Notes under the pieces: generated by a model
What the model saw: the letters and a program-made list of their open reading frames with translations, nothing else
What the model was told of the DNA's origin: nothing
Databases searched by the model: none
Shown here: piece by piece, positions 41,013 to 50,873 of the stretch
Numbering within the stretch: position 1 is the stretch's first letter
How the letters are laid out: the number at the start of each line of letters is the position of its first letter
Assembly (NCBI GenBank): GCA_963776675.1
Contig: CAVZNR010000032.1
Span: 22,055-86,054 of the forward strand
Length of the DNA: 64,000 bases
Source: Hyphomicrobium_A sp963776675
GTDB taxonomy: Bacteria > Pseudomonadota > Alphaproteobacteria > Rhizobiales > Hyphomicrobiaceae
Direction: 5' to 3'
Translations under genes and position numbers: made by a program

Positions 41013-41756
41013 ATGTTCAACCTCTCGGGCAAGACGGCGCTCGTGACCGGCGCGACCGGCGGGATCGGCGGCGCCATCGCGCGGGGCCTGCACGCCGCCG
41101 GCGCCACCGTCGCCGTCTCCGGCCGTCAGGCGGAGAAGCTCGAGGTGATTGCCAAGGAGCTGGGCGAGCGCGTCGAGGTCGTCCCCTGCGACCTGGCCGA
41201 CCGCGCCGCCGTCGGCAAGCTCATCCCCGACGCCATCGCCAAGCTCGGCCGCCTCGACATCCTGGTGAACAACGCCGGCCTGACCCGCGACAATCTCTTC
41301 ATGGTCATGAAGGACGAGCAGTGGGACGAGGTGATCGCCGTCAATCTCACCTCCACCTTCATGCTCTGCCGTACGGCCGCTCGAGAGATGGTGCGTGCAA
41401 AGACCGGTTTCGGCCGCATCATCAACATTGCGTCGATCTCGGGCGTGTTCGGCAATCCGGGCCAGGGCAACTACGCCGCCTCCAAGGCCGGCATGATCGG
41501 AATGACCAAATCTTTGGCACGCGAGGTCGCGCCGCGCGGAATTACCGCCAATTGCATCGCGCCGGGCTTCATCACGACGCCCATGACGGAAGCCCTCAAC
41601 GAGAAGCAGACGGCCGAGATCGCCAAAATGATCCCCGCCCAGCGCTTCGGCACCCCTGACGAGATCGCCGCCGGCGTCATCTATCTCGCCAGCGAGGAGG
41701 CCGCCTATATCACCGGCCAGACCCTGCACATCAACGGCGGCATGGCGATGGTCTAG
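41013..41756 (+). CDS. fabG: 3-oxoacyl-ACP reductase
   Basis: 247 residues. NADPH-dependent reduction of 3-oxoacyl-ACP. TGATGGIGGAIARGL (cofactor loop), LVNNAGLTRDN, Ser141 and the Y154-x-x-x-K158 pair in GNYAASKAG, and the C-terminal TGQTLHINGGMAMV that is diagnostic of FabG among SDR proteins. Normal length; nine bases after fabD, so clearly co-transcribed. Confidence 0.97.
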   Translation: MFNLSGKTALVTGATGGIGGAIARGLHAAGATVAVSGRQAEKLEVIAKELGERVEVVPCDLADRAAVGKLIPDAIAKLGRLDILVNNAGLTRDNLFMVMKDEQWDEVIAVNLTSTFMLCRTAAREMVRAKTGFGRIINIASISGVFGNPGQGNYAASKAGMIGMTKSLAREVAPRGITANCIAPGFITTPMTEALNEKQTAEIAKMIPAQRFGTPDEIAAGVIYLASEEAAYITGQTLHINGGMAMV

Positions 41757-42096
41757 GCCCCATGATAAACCCTATCGAAGCCCCGTCCGGGGCCTTCCAA
41801 CCCGGCGATTTCTGGCGCATTCTGGCGCAGGCTGGCGGCCCCCTGGGGCGCTGGCCAAGCTCTGGGAAGTGTGTTAACGAGCCGAACGGTTTTCCGGCCC
41901 AAGGGCCTTACGCACGCGCCCGGTTGGGCCGTATGTATGGCCGCCCTGAGGGCAACCAAGAGTGGGATAGCCGCGTCGTGTCCGTGCCCGCCAGTCGCGA
42001 GCCCCCGATACGGAGCAAGTGCAGCAACCGGATGTCGGGCGAACCCAAAAGAACCGAATTTAAGATTGCCAAGAGCAACCGACGCGAGGGAAGACG
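41757..42096. other. Intergenic region before acpP
   Basis: About 340 bp without a recognisable gene between fabG and acpP. It most likely holds a separate acpP promoter, as acpP is usually transcribed strongly. The ribosome binding site CGAGGGAAGACG lies just before ATG 42097. No clear -35/-10 pair or repressor site was picked out. Confidence 0.5.
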
Positions 42097-42339
42097 ATGA
42101 GCGATGTCGCGGAGCGCGTGAAGAAGATTGTCGTGGAGCATTTAGGCGTGGAGGCCGACAAGGTCACCGAGAACGCCAGCTTCATCGACGACCTGGGCGC
42201 CGATAGTTTGGACACGGTCGAGCTCGTGATGGCCTTTGAGGAGGAGTTCGGCTGCGAAATCCCCGACGATGCCGCCGAGCACATCCTGACCGTCGGTGAT
42301 GCGGTCAAGTTTCTCGAAAAGAACGCCAGCGCCGCCTGA
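42097..42339 (+). CDS. acpP: Acyl carrier protein
   Basis: 80 residues, normal length. Carries growing fatty acids on phosphopantetheine at Ser37 in the DLGADSLDTVELVMA motif. Very acidic, with ERVKKIVVEHLGVEADKV as helix I and IPDDAAEHILTVGDAVKFL at the end. Preceded by GAGGGAAG. Its serine is modified by a holo-ACP synthase not in this window; the Sfp-type transferase at 17736 is more likely dedicated to the Pls-like enzyme. Confidence 0.98.
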   Translation: MSDVAERVKKIVVEHLGVEADKVTENASFIDDLGADSLDTVELVMAFEEEFGCEIPDDAAEHILTVGDAVKFLEKNASAA

Positions 42340-42448
42340 GCCGTCTGTCCCTCCGGGCCAATCTCGCTAGAATTGGACGCCGAGGGGCAAGGTCATGCTT
42401 GCCTCCGGGAGGGGGAGTGCGCCAAGCCCTCAGCTCCGAAGGACTAGG

Positions 42449-43711
42449 ATGCGTCGCGTCGTTATCACAGGTCTGGGGATCGTCTCGCCCGTCGGCTGCG
42501 GCGTCGAGCCGTCGTGGCAGGCGCTGCTCGGCGGCGCCAACGGCGCGCGCCGCATCGAGGAGTTCGAGGTCTCCGACCTGACCTGTCAGATCGCCTGCTT
42601 CATCCCGCGCGGTGCCAAGGATGACGGCAAGTTCAATCCCGACGATTGGATGGAGCCGAAAGAGCAGCGCAAGGTCGATGACTTCATCGTCTACGCCATG
42701 GCGGCGGCCGAGCAGGCCATCGTCGATTCCGGCTACAAGGCCGATACGTCCGAGAAGCAGGAGCGCGCCGGCGTCCTCATCGGCTCCGGCATCGGCGGCC
42801 TGGCGGGCATCGCCGAGACCTCCATCCTCTTGCAGGAGAAAGGGCCGCGGCGCGTCAGCCCGTTCTTCATTCCCGGACGCCTGATCAACCTCGCCTCGGG
42901 CTACGTCTCCATCCGCCATCAGCTCAAGGGCCCCAACCATGCCGTCGTGACGGCGTGCTCGACGGGGTCGCATGCCATCGGTGACGCCTCGCGCATCGTG
43001 GCGCTGGGTGACGCCGACGTGATGGTGGCGGGCGGCACCGAGTCTCCCATCTGCCGTATCGCGGTCGCGGGCTTTGCTGCCTGCCGCGCGTTGTCGACCG
43101 GCTTTAACGATCGCCCCAACGCAGCCTCGCGTCCCTACGACAGGGATCGCGACGGGTTCGTCATGGGTGAGGGCGCTGGCATCGTCGTGCTCGAGGCGTT
43201 GGAGCACGCTCAGGCTCGCGGCGCCAAGATCTACGCCGAGGTGATCGGCTACGGCATGTCGGGCGACGCCTATCACATCACGGCGCCGGCCGAGAGCGGC
43301 GACGGCGCCTACCGCTGCATGCGCGCCGCCCTGAAGCGGGCCGACATCGACGTCAGCGACATCGACTACGTCAACGCGCACGGCACCTCGACGCCGATGG
43401 GCGACGAGATCGAGCTCGCAGCCGTCGAGCGCCTGTTCGGCAACGCAGCCGGCAAGCTGGCCATGTCCTCGACCAAGTCCGCTACGGGCCATCTGCTCGG
43501 CGCCGCCGGTGCGGTCGAGGCGGTTTTTTCCGTGCTCGCCATCCGCGACAACATCGCGCCGCCCACCCTGAACCTCGACAATCCCTCGGTGGAGACGGCT
43601 ATCGATCTGGTTGCGCATAAGGCTAAGCCGCGCGAGATCAATACGGTATTGTCCAACTCGTTCGGGTTCGGCGGCACCAACGCTTCCCTGATCCTCCGCC
43701 GGTTCGGCTGA
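42449..43711 (+). CDS. fabF: 3-oxoacyl-ACP synthase II
   Basis: 420 residues from ATG 42449; the frame is open to 42395 but MRRVVITGLGIVSPVG is the family start. Condensing enzyme of fatty-acid elongation. Catalytic Cys170 in VVTACSTGSHAIGDA; the two histidines in NAHGTSTPMGDEIE and SATGHLLGAAGAVE; C-terminal NSFGFGGTNASLILRR. Complete. About 110 bp after acpP. Confidence 0.97.
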   Translation: MRRVVITGLGIVSPVGCGVEPSWQALLGGANGARRIEEFEVSDLTCQIACFIPRGAKDDGKFNPDDWMEPKEQRKVDDFIVYAMAAAEQAIVDSGYKADTSEKQERAGVLIGSGIGGLAGIAETSILLQEKGPRRVSPFFIPGRLINLASGYVSIRHQLKGPNHAVVTACSTGSHAIGDASRIVALGDADVMVAGGTESPICRIAVAGFAACRALSTGFNDRPNAASRPYDRDRDGFVMGEGAGIVVLEALEHAQARGAKIYAEVIGYGMSGDAYHITAPAESGDGAYRCMRAALKRADIDVSDIDYVNAHGTSTPMGDEIELAAVERLFGNAAGKLAMSSTKSATGHLLGAAGAVEAVFSVLAIRDNIAPPTLNLDNPSVETAIDLVAHKAKPREINTVLSNSFGFGGTNASLILRRFG

Positions 43712-43854
43712 GGCGCGCGGGCCACGTCGCATCGGCCGCTCGCTTGTGCCAGCGTTTCGTTTCGCGCTTTCGCCACAATTGCCTATAGGGTCTGAGCGCG
43801 ACATCTCGCAGACGCCGAGCGGGAACGGACTCGTCGGTCAACGGGAGCGGACCC

Positions 43855-45139
43855 ATGAGCAATACCCGCCCGCAGCGCCACGAGCCCCACTTCCGGGGCG
43901 ATATGCGGCCGCGCAGCCCGGCGGAAATGCTGGAGCCCTCGCGCGCGCCCGCGCCTCCGCAGAATTCCTCGCTGATGCTGGGCTCGACTCCCGTCGGAAC
44001 CTTCATCCGCCTCGGCAGCGGCGTCCTCACCGTGCTGCTGGTGGTGATGCTGTGCGCTCGCGGGTGTCGGAGCACTCCTCTACCACCAGTACGAGCGGCC
44101 CGGCCCCTTGACCGTGTCGCGCGTCATCGCGGTGCCGAAAGGCGAGGGGCGCATCGAGATCGCAACGCGCCTCGAGGACGAGGGCGTGATCGCCAATCGC
44201 TGGACCTTCATCGCCAGCTACCTCGCCAAGAACAGGTTTGGGAAAAAGACAGGCGACCTGAAGGCCGGCGAGTACGAGTTCAAGAAGCACGCCAGCATGG
44301 CCGAGGTTCTGGACATTCTCACGCAGGGCCGCGCGATCCTGTCCAAGCTCACCATCCCGGAAGGGCTGACGAGTTTGCAGATCATCGATCGCGTGCGTGC
44401 CGAGCCCGATCTCACTGGAGACATCACCGAGATCCCGCCGGAGGGCTCGCTGCTCCCCGACACCTATCGGTTCTCGCGCGGCATCGAGCGCAAGGAGATC
44501 GTCGAGCGCATGCAAGCCGAGATGCAACGCTTCCTGGCGGCCGCCTGGGAAAAGCGCCAGTCCGACCTGCCGATCAAGACGCCCGAGGAGGCCGTGGTCT
44601 TCGCCTCCATTGTCGAGAGGGAGACGGGCCGCGCCGACGAGCGCGATCGCGTCGCCGGCGTCTTCATGAACCGCATGCGCAAAGGCATGCGGCTGCAGTC
44701 CGATCCGACCGTGATCTACGGTATCGTTGGCGGCCAGGGCCCCCTGGGGCGTTCGCTGACGCGAAGCGACCTGAACCAGAAGACGACCCACAACACCTAT
44801 CAAATCGACGGGCTGCCTCCGACGCCGATCTGCAACCCGGGGCGCTCGGCCATCGAGGCGACGCTCAATCCGGCCGAGACGGGCGATCTCTTTTTCGTTG
44901 CTGATGGAACCGGCGGCCACGTGTTCTCGCGCACGCTCAAAGGCCACAACGAGGCCGTCTCCAATTGGCGCAAGATCGAGCGTGAGATGCGCGCCAAGCG
45001 GGAGGCCGAGGCCAAGGCTGCCGCGGCCTCCGTGGTGGCGCTGCCGATCCCGGCCGCGAGCGCCGCGGCTCTGCAGGCCGGAATGGGCACCGGCGCGGGT
45101 GCCCCCGTGCCGCTGCCGGTGCGCAAGCCCAAGCCTTGA
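43855..45139 (+). pseudogene. mltG: Endolytic transglycosylase MltG, broken by a +1 frameshift
   Basis: Inner-membrane enzyme that cuts nascent glycan strands. Frame one gives MSNTRPQRHEPHFRG and a membrane segment (GVLTVLLVVML). The second frame continues the same protein as LAGVGALLYHQYERPGPLTV, then VIAVPKGEGRIEIATRLEDE, KLTIPEGLTSLQIIDRV, LLPDTYRFSRG, ASIVERETGRADERDRVAG (catalytic Glu) and MRLQSDPTVIYG. The break lies at 44048-44062 inside the membrane segment; one extra base explains it. Everything else is conserved, so an indel error is likely. The protein ends with an Ala/Pro/Lys-rich tail. Directly follows fabF, as in related genomes. Confidence 0.88.
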
Positions 45140-45287
45140 ACCCCGGCCTGAGCCCGACCTGACCCAGCTGGGCGCGGCCGCCCCCGGCGGGCGGTCTTTC
45201 CTTGTTGCTGCTGGCCTGTGCGGCTAGATTTCGCGCTCTCGCCGGCCCCACGCGGCCGGCGTCCCGCCGAAGCACGTGGAAATACTC

Positions 45288-46175
45288 ATGAGCATCAAAA
45301 GTATGACGGGCTTCGCGCGCGTGGACGGTGCGTCGGGATCGACCGTCTGGCACTGGGAGCTGCGCAGCGTCAACGCACGTGGTCTCGACGTGCGCTTGCG
45401 TCTGCCGCAGGGCTCGGACGCCATTGAGCCCACGGTGCGCGAGGCGGTCGGCCGCCACGTGATCCGCGGCAGCGTCACCGTCAGCCTCAATGTCGAGGGC
45501 CGCGGCGGCGCGGTCCAGATCCGGTTGAACGAGGAGGCCCTGGCGCAGGTCGTGAAGGCGGCCGAGCGCATCCGCGAGGTGACCGAGGCCGCACCCCCGC
45601 GCGCCGACGGCCTCATGACGATCAAGGGTGTGCTGGAGGTCGTCGAGGCGGAGGAGGCCGCGGAAGTCGCCGAGGCGCGCGCTGCCGCCATGCTGGCAGG
45701 CCTGGAGGAAGGGCTGGCTGCGCTCGTGCGCGCGCGCATGAGCGAAGGCGCCCGTCTCAAGACGGTGCTCGAGGCCAATCTCGTCGAGATCGAGCGCCTG
45801 GTCGGCCTGGTGGAGGCCTCGCCGGCCCGCACGCCGGCGGCGATCGCGGCCCGGCTCAAGGAGCAGATCGCGCGGCTCCACGAGGTTTCGAGCGGGCTCG
45901 ATCCCGAGCGCCTGCATCAGGAGGCGGTGCTGATCGCCACGCGCGCCGACGTCGAGGAGGAATTGAAGCGCTTGCATGCCCATATCGCGGCCGCCCGCGA
46001 GCTGCTGGCGGAGGAGGGCGCGGTGGGCCGCAAGCTCGATTTTCTGGCGCAGGAGTTCAATCGCGAGGCGAACACGCTGTGCTCCAAGGCGAACGACGTG
46101 GACATCACGCGCGCAGGCCTTGCCTTGAAGACGACGATCGATCAGATGCGCGAGCAGGTGCAGAACATCGAGTGA
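45288..46175 (+). CDS. yicC: YicC family endoribonuclease-like protein
   Basis: 295 residues from ATG 45288 (MSIKSMTGFARVDG). Members of the YicC/YloC family have been reported to act as endoribonucleases. N-terminal domain with WELRSVNARGLDVRLRLPQG, central helices, and the C-terminal DUF1732 part with RLHEVSSGLDPERLHQEA, HIAAARELL and GRKLDFLAQEFNREANTLCS followed by SKANDVDITRAGL. It precedes gmk by 49 bp, a standard pairing. Confidence 0.93.
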   Translation: MSIKSMTGFARVDGASGSTVWHWELRSVNARGLDVRLRLPQGSDAIEPTVREAVGRHVIRGSVTVSLNVEGRGGAVQIRLNEEALAQVVKAAERIREVTEAAPPRADGLMTIKGVLEVVEAEEAAEVAEARAAAMLAGLEEGLAALVRARMSEGARLKTVLEANLVEIERLVGLVEASPARTPAAIAARLKEQIARLHEVSSGLDPERLHQEAVLIATRADVEEELKRLHAHIAAARELLAEEGAVGRKLDFLAQEFNREANTLCSKANDVDITRAGLALKTTIDQMREQVQNIE

Positions 46176-46224
46176 GGGCAGAAGAGAGCGCTTCCAGTGT
46201 CAGGGTGCTCAAGGTGAGGCCGGG

Positions 46225-46866
46225 ATGGCGAAGGTGCCGAAGATCGATCGACGTGGGCTGCTGCTGGTGCTGTCGTCTCCCTCGGGAGCCGGCAAGACGA
46301 CATTGGCGCGCCGCCTGATCGAGGCCGACGGCGAGGTCGCCATGTCGGTATCCGTGACCACGCGCGCAGCCCGTCCCGGCGAGGTCGACGGCAAGGACTA
46401 CCGCTTCGTCGACGAGAAGGCCTTCATGCGCATGCGCGAGGCGGGCGAGCTTCTGGAGTGGGCGCGCGTGTTCGACAACTTCTACGGAACGCCGCGCGCT
46501 CCCGTCGAGGCGACGATCGCAAAGGGGCGCGACATCCTCTTCGACATCGACTGGCAGGGTGCCCAGCAGCTTTCCGAGAAGATGAAGCACGACGTGGTGC
46601 GCATCTTCATCCTGCCGCCGTCGGTCGACGTGCTGTCGGATCGCCTCAAGGCGCGCGCGCAGGATCACGAGGACGTGGTCAAGCGGCGCATGGCGGAGGC
46701 GTCCGACGAGATCAGCCACTGGCCCGAGTACGACTACGTGATCGTCAACGCCGATCTCGATGCTTCGCTCGCCGGCATCGAAGCGATCCTCACGGCCGAG
46801 CGCCTGCGGCGCGACCGCCTCAACGGTCTTTCGGCCTTCGTGCGCGAGCTGCAGAAGACGCTCTGA
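46225..46866 (+). CDS. gmk: Guanylate kinase
   Basis: 213 residues. Phosphorylates GMP to GDP. P-loop LSSPSGAGKTTLARRLI, GMP-binding VTTRAARPGEVDGKDYRFVD, LEWARVFDNFYGTPRAPVE and FDIDWQGAQQLSEKM, followed by the lid. Complete and of normal length. The gene ends three bases before the convergent MFS gene. Confidence 0.97.
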   Translation: MAKVPKIDRRGLLLVLSSPSGAGKTTLARRLIEADGEVAMSVSVTTRAARPGEVDGKDYRFVDEKAFMRMREAGELLEWARVFDNFYGTPRAPVEATIAKGRDILFDIDWQGAQQLSEKMKHDVVRIFILPPSVDVLSDRLKARAQDHEDVVKRRMAEASDEISHWPEYDYVIVNADLDASLAGIEAILTAERLRRDRLNGLSAFVRELQKTL

Positions 46867-46869
46867 GCC

Positions 46870-48162
46870 TCATGAACTCTGCGTGTTTGCTGCAACTTGA
46901 GCGCTCTCGGCCTCGGGCGCGCTTGGGGGCGGCGGCTCGGAGCGCGGATCGAAATCGAACACGGCCGGCGTGGTGCGCGGGATGGCGATGTAGCTTTCGG
47001 CGTGCTCCACCGGCAGCTTTGGCCTCCGCTGAATGCGCACCAGCATCATCGCTGCCAGCAGCGCCTGCGCAATCGCCGCATGCAGGAACAGCGCGCGGTT
47101 GCCCGCTTCCGCCATCAGCAGCGAGGCGAGGAGGGGACCCGCCACCGCGCCGATCGAAAATGTCATGAGCAACGCGCTCGACACCTCCACGGCGCGCTTG
47201 CGGTGTACCAGGTCGTTGGCGTGCGCCACGCACAGCGCATAGGCCGGGAACGCCATGGCGCCATAGACGGCGGCAGCGGCGAAGAGCATGCCGTTCTGCC
47301 CTTCCAATTCCGTCATGAACGACAAGGCGAGGGCGGCCACGGCCGCGATGATCGCGATCACCAGAGACACGGCGCGGCGCCCCAGGCGGTCGGACAGCAG
47401 GCCCACAGGCCACTGGCTTGCGGCTCCGCTCAGCACGACGACCGTCATGAACATCGCGATGCCATGGTCGCTCAGACCCACGGCGCGGCCGTAGAGGGGC
47501 GACAGCGCCCAGAATGCGGCGTTGGAGAGGCCGGAGAACAGCGACCCCAGCATCGCGGCGGGCGACACGGCGAGCAGCCACAGCAGCCTGAGACGGGCTC
47601 GCCGCGGCGGCACCGGCACCGAGGTGCGCGTCAGGGCGACGGGGACGGCGGCCAGCGAGTAGAGGACCGCCACCAGCGAGAACAGCTCAAAGCTCATGGG
47701 CGAGCCCAGGCTCAAGAGCTGCATGCCGAGCGTCACCACCGTGAGGTTGATCATGGTGTAGGCGGCAAACACGCGCCCGCGGCTCTCCACGCTCGCCACC
47801 GCGTTGAGCCAGCCCTCGATGGTCATGAACAGTCCCGCAAAGCAGAACCCATTGAGCGCGCGCAGGGCCCACCAGGCCGCCGGCTCGCTCGTGAGGGCGA
47901 GGCACAGGGGCGTAACGGTGACCGTCGCCGTGAAGGCTACGAAGGCGCGGATGTGGCCGACGCGCGCCACGATCGCCGGGCACAGGAAGCAGCCCAGCAT
48001 GAGCCCCGCGAAATAGGACGAGCCCACGATGCCGATCTCCAGGCGCGTGAAGTGCTCGCCCACCGCGCGGATCGGCAGCAGCACGCCGTTGAGCCCGTTG
48101 CCCATCAAGAGGATGGCGGTGCTCAGCAGCAGCGCGGTCACCGGACGTAGCAACGCCGTCAT
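46870..48162 (-). CDS. MFS transporter
   Basis: 430 residues from ATG 48162 (MTALLRPVTALLLSTAILLM); a TTG 15 bases earlier is possible. Twelve hydrophobic segments are visible, with the MFS loop motif SDRLGRRAVSLVIA between helices six and seven (the loop 2-3 copy is degenerate, PAIVARVGHIRAF) and a hydrophilic C-terminal tail (PRTTPAVFDFDPRSEPPPP). It resembles the YcaD/sugar-efflux-like MFS group; the substrate cannot be told. Convergent with gmk. No regulator next to it. Confidence 0.88.
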   Translation of the reverse strand: MTALLRPVTALLLSTAILLMGNGLNGVLLPIRAVGEHFTRLEIGIVGSSYFAGLMLGCFLCPAIVARVGHIRAFVAFTATVTVTPLCLALTSEPAAWWALRALNGFCFAGLFMTIEGWLNAVASVESRGRVFAAYTMINLTVVTLGMQLLSLGSPMSFELFSLVAVLYSLAAVPVALTRTSVPVPPRRARLRLLWLLAVSPAAMLGSLFSGLSNAAFWALSPLYGRAVGLSDHGIAMFMTVVVLSGAASQWPVGLLSDRLGRRAVSLVIAIIAAVAALALSFMTELEGQNGMLFAAAAVYGAMAFPAYALCVAHANDLVHRKRAVEVSSALLMTFSIGAVAGPLLASLLMAEAGNRALFLHAAIAQALLAAMMLVRIQRRPKLPVEHAESYIAIPRTTPAVFDFDPRSEPPPPSAPEAESAQVAANTQSS

Positions 48163-48281
48163 TGCGGGAATTTCCAATCGATCGGGTTGGCGGGGTGCCC
48201 CATGGGGAGGGCATGTGGGCGCGGGTGCCCGATGTCAACCGGTGCTATGAATGACGTGGGTGACAAGACGAAGGAGCAAGC

Positions 48282-49460
48282 ATGTCGCATCGGGTTGCGT
48301 ACGCTGGTTGGCTCGCGGGGGTGATCCTACTGGCGTTCGGGCCATCAGGGCCCGCGCGTGCCGAGATCGGCCTGGGCGACGTAGGGAGCAAGGAGATCGC
48401 CGAGGCCAAACCCGGTCAGATCCTGCGCATTTGGCCGCAGGTTGGGGGCACGGTGGGGGCCGGCAAGGCCTATCGCATCCTCTATCGCTCCACCGGCCTC
48501 AAGGATGAGCCCATCGCCGTCTCCGGCGCCGTCTTCGTCCCCGATGCGCCGGCCCCGCCAGAGGGCCGCGACGTCGTCGCGTGGGCGCATCCGACGACCG
48601 GCGTCGTCGGGCGCTGCGCACCGACGCTGCTGCCCGATCTCTCCGGCACCATCCCTGGGCTGGAGGAGATGCTGGCGCGCGGCTACGTGGTTGCGGCCAC
48701 CGACTATCCCGGCCTCGGTACGCCCGGACCGCATCCCTACCTCATCGGTGAAAGCGAGGCGCGCGCCGTTCTCGACTCGGTCCGTGCCGCGCGCGCACTT
48801 CCCGATGCCAAGGCCGGCAAACGCTTTGCCGTGTGGGGACACTCGCAAGGCGGCCACGCGGCGCTGTTCACCGGGCAGGAGTCCGCGGCCTACGCGCCCG
48901 AGCTGACGCTCGTCGGCGTCGCCGTCGCCGCGCCGGCAACCGACCTCATCGAATTGTTCGACGCCGACCATACGACGATTGCCGGCAAGACTCTCACCGC
49001 CATGGCGCTGCTCTCATGGCACGAGACATTCACCCTTCCGCTCGACGCGATCCTGGCGCCCAAGGCCAAATCCGGCTTCGAGAGAGTGGCGCGCGATTGC
49101 ATTGAGTCGATTTCTGAGATGCTTAAGATCGAGCAGGACACCCAGAGCCTGCAGACCAATTTCCTTACCGCCAATCCCACCGAAGTTGACCCGTGGAAAT
49201 CGATCATGGCGCGCAACTCGCCGGGGGCGGCTCCTGCCGGTGCGCCGGTTTTCATCGCCCAGGGCACCGCCGACGACATCGTGCGCCCCCGCATCACCAA
49301 GCGGTTCGCCGATCACCTCTGCCTCAAAGGCACCAAGGTGCACATGGTGATGATCGAAGGCGCTTCGCACAGTTTCGCCGGCATGGACAGCGCGCAGAGC
49401 GCGGTCCGTTGGATGGCCGACCGTTTCGAAGGCCGGCCACCGCCGAGCGATTGCCACTGA
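48282..49460 (+). CDS. Secreted lipase-like alpha/beta hydrolase (paralogue 1)
   Basis: 392 residues. Signal peptide MSHRVAYAGWLAGVILLAFG. Resembles the secretory lipase (LIP) family: YRILYRSTGLKDEPIAVSGA, VVAWAHPTTGVVGRCAPTLL, YVVAATDYPGLGTPG, nucleophile Ser in VWGHSQGGHAALF, PVFIAQGTADDIVRP (acid) and MIEGASHSFA (His). All three catalytic positions are present. Exported esterase or lipase; natural substrate unknown. Tandem with a close paralogue 123 bp downstream. Confidence 0.87.
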   Translation: MSHRVAYAGWLAGVILLAFGPSGPARAEIGLGDVGSKEIAEAKPGQILRIWPQVGGTVGAGKAYRILYRSTGLKDEPIAVSGAVFVPDAPAPPEGRDVVAWAHPTTGVVGRCAPTLLPDLSGTIPGLEEMLARGYVVAATDYPGLGTPGPHPYLIGESEARAVLDSVRAARALPDAKAGKRFAVWGHSQGGHAALFTGQESAAYAPELTLVGVAVAAPATDLIELFDADHTTIAGKTLTAMALLSWHETFTLPLDAILAPKAKSGFERVARDCIESISEMLKIEQDTQSLQTNFLTANPTEVDPWKSIMARNSPGAAPAGAPVFIAQGTADDIVRPRITKRFADHLCLKGTKVHMVMIEGASHSFAGMDSAQSAVRWMADRFEGRPPPSDCH

Positions 49461-49583
49461 GCGGCGCGTTAACGGTATTCGCGCCAGCCCTGCGACGCTG
49501 TCGCCGCCTCCGGGGCAGGCAGATGACGCGCCGATGTCGCAATCGGGCGCGAAAAAGTCCCGCAGTAATCTCATAGGGGCGGC

Positions 49584-50783
49584 ATGCAACCATCTCCGTT
49601 TTTCTCGCGACCTCGCAAGGCTCTTGCCGCTGCGTTGGTCGCCTTCTTGTTGGCACCGGCCTTCGCAGCGGAGGCTGCCAAACCCGTGGCGTCGCTCGAT
49701 GGGGTAACCGCCGCCGACATCCGCAAGGCCAAGCCCGGGCAGCTGTTGCGCATCCGTCCACAGGTGGGCGGTGCGCTCAACGGCGCGGCGTTCCGCGTCA
49801 TCTATCGCTCGACCGGCCTGGAAGGCGAGCCGGTGGCCGTCTCCGGCACGATCATCTTTCCCGAGGGTGACGCACCTAAAGGCGGTCGCGATGTCGTTGC
49901 CTGGGCGCACTATACGACAGGCGTGTCGCAGCGCTGCGCACCGACGCTGTTGCCCGACCTCGGCGGCACCATTCCCGGTCTGAGCGAGATGCTGGCGCGC
50001 GGCTATGTCGTCGTCGCGACCGACTACGAGGGGCTCGGCGTTCCCGGCGTGCACGCTTATCTCGTGGGCGTCAGCGAGGCGCACGCCGTCCTCGACAGCG
50101 TACGTGCCGCGCGCAATCTCACCGCCGCACATGCGTCCAACCGTTTCGCCGTCTGGGGCCACTCCCAGGGCGGGCATGCGGCGCTCTTTACCCTGGAGCT
50201 GGCAGCAGCCTATGCCCCCGAGCTGAAGCTCGTCGGCGTCGCCGCCGCCGCACCGGCCACCGATCTCGTCCAGCTCTTCAAGTCACAGAAGGGCTCCATT
50301 GCCGGTGAAGGCCTCACCGCCATGGCGCTTCTGTCGTGGTCGCGGACCTACAACCTTCCCCTCGATAGCGTGCTCGAGAAGGGCGTCGAAAAGCGCTTCG
50401 AGAAGGTCGGCGCGAGCTGCATTCAGTCGATCTCACAAATGCTGCATCTGCTGAAGCTCGCCTGGCCCTTAAAAAAGGAATTCCTCAAAGCCGATCCCAC
50501 CACGCTTCCGGCCTGGCGCGAGCTCATGGAGAAGAATTCTCCGAGCACAGCCGCGCGCGGCGTGCCGGTGTTCATTGCCCAGGGCACCAGCGACAAGACC
50601 GTGCGCCCGAACATCACCATCGCGTATGCCAAGGCGCTGTGTGCCAACGGGACCCCTGTCGATATCAAACTGATGAAGGGGGCTTCGCACGGCTACGCGG
50701 CCGAGAAGAGCGCCTTCCAGGCAGTGAAGTGGATCAGCGACCGTTTCAAGGGTAAGCCGCCGCCGAGTGATTGCCGCCGCTGA
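49584..50783 (+). CDS. Secreted lipase-like alpha/beta hydrolase (paralogue 2)
   Basis: 399 residues. Signal peptide KALAAALVAFLLAPAFAAEA. Matches the preceding gene along its length: FRVIYRSTGLEGEPVAVSGT, VVAWAHYTTGVSQRCAPTLL, VVVATDYEGLGVPG, VWGHSQGGHAALF, PVFIAQGTSDKTVRP and MKGASHGYA, so the Ser-Asp-His triad is complete here too. Both end with PPPSDC, and the shared RCAPTLLPDL suggests a conserved disulfide. A tandem duplication with divergence. Confidence 0.87.
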   Translation: MQPSPFFSRPRKALAAALVAFLLAPAFAAEAAKPVASLDGVTAADIRKAKPGQLLRIRPQVGGALNGAAFRVIYRSTGLEGEPVAVSGTIIFPEGDAPKGGRDVVAWAHYTTGVSQRCAPTLLPDLGGTIPGLSEMLARGYVVVATDYEGLGVPGVHAYLVGVSEAHAVLDSVRAARNLTAAHASNRFAVWGHSQGGHAALFTLELAAAYAPELKLVGVAAAAPATDLVQLFKSQKGSIAGEGLTAMALLSWSRTYNLPLDSVLEKGVEKRFEKVGASCIQSISQMLHLLKLAWPLKKEFLKADPTTLPAWRELMEKNSPSTAARGVPVFIAQGTSDKTVRPNITIAYAKALCANGTPVDIKLMKGASHGYAAEKSAFQAVKWISDRFKGKPPPSDCRR

Positions 50784-50873
50784 CCGGTTGCATGACCCGG
50801 CGCCTCCCGATCAGCTTCTGGTAAGAGAGCCTGTGCTATCGAGCGGAGCCCGCCGCTCGAAAGGCCCCCCGCG

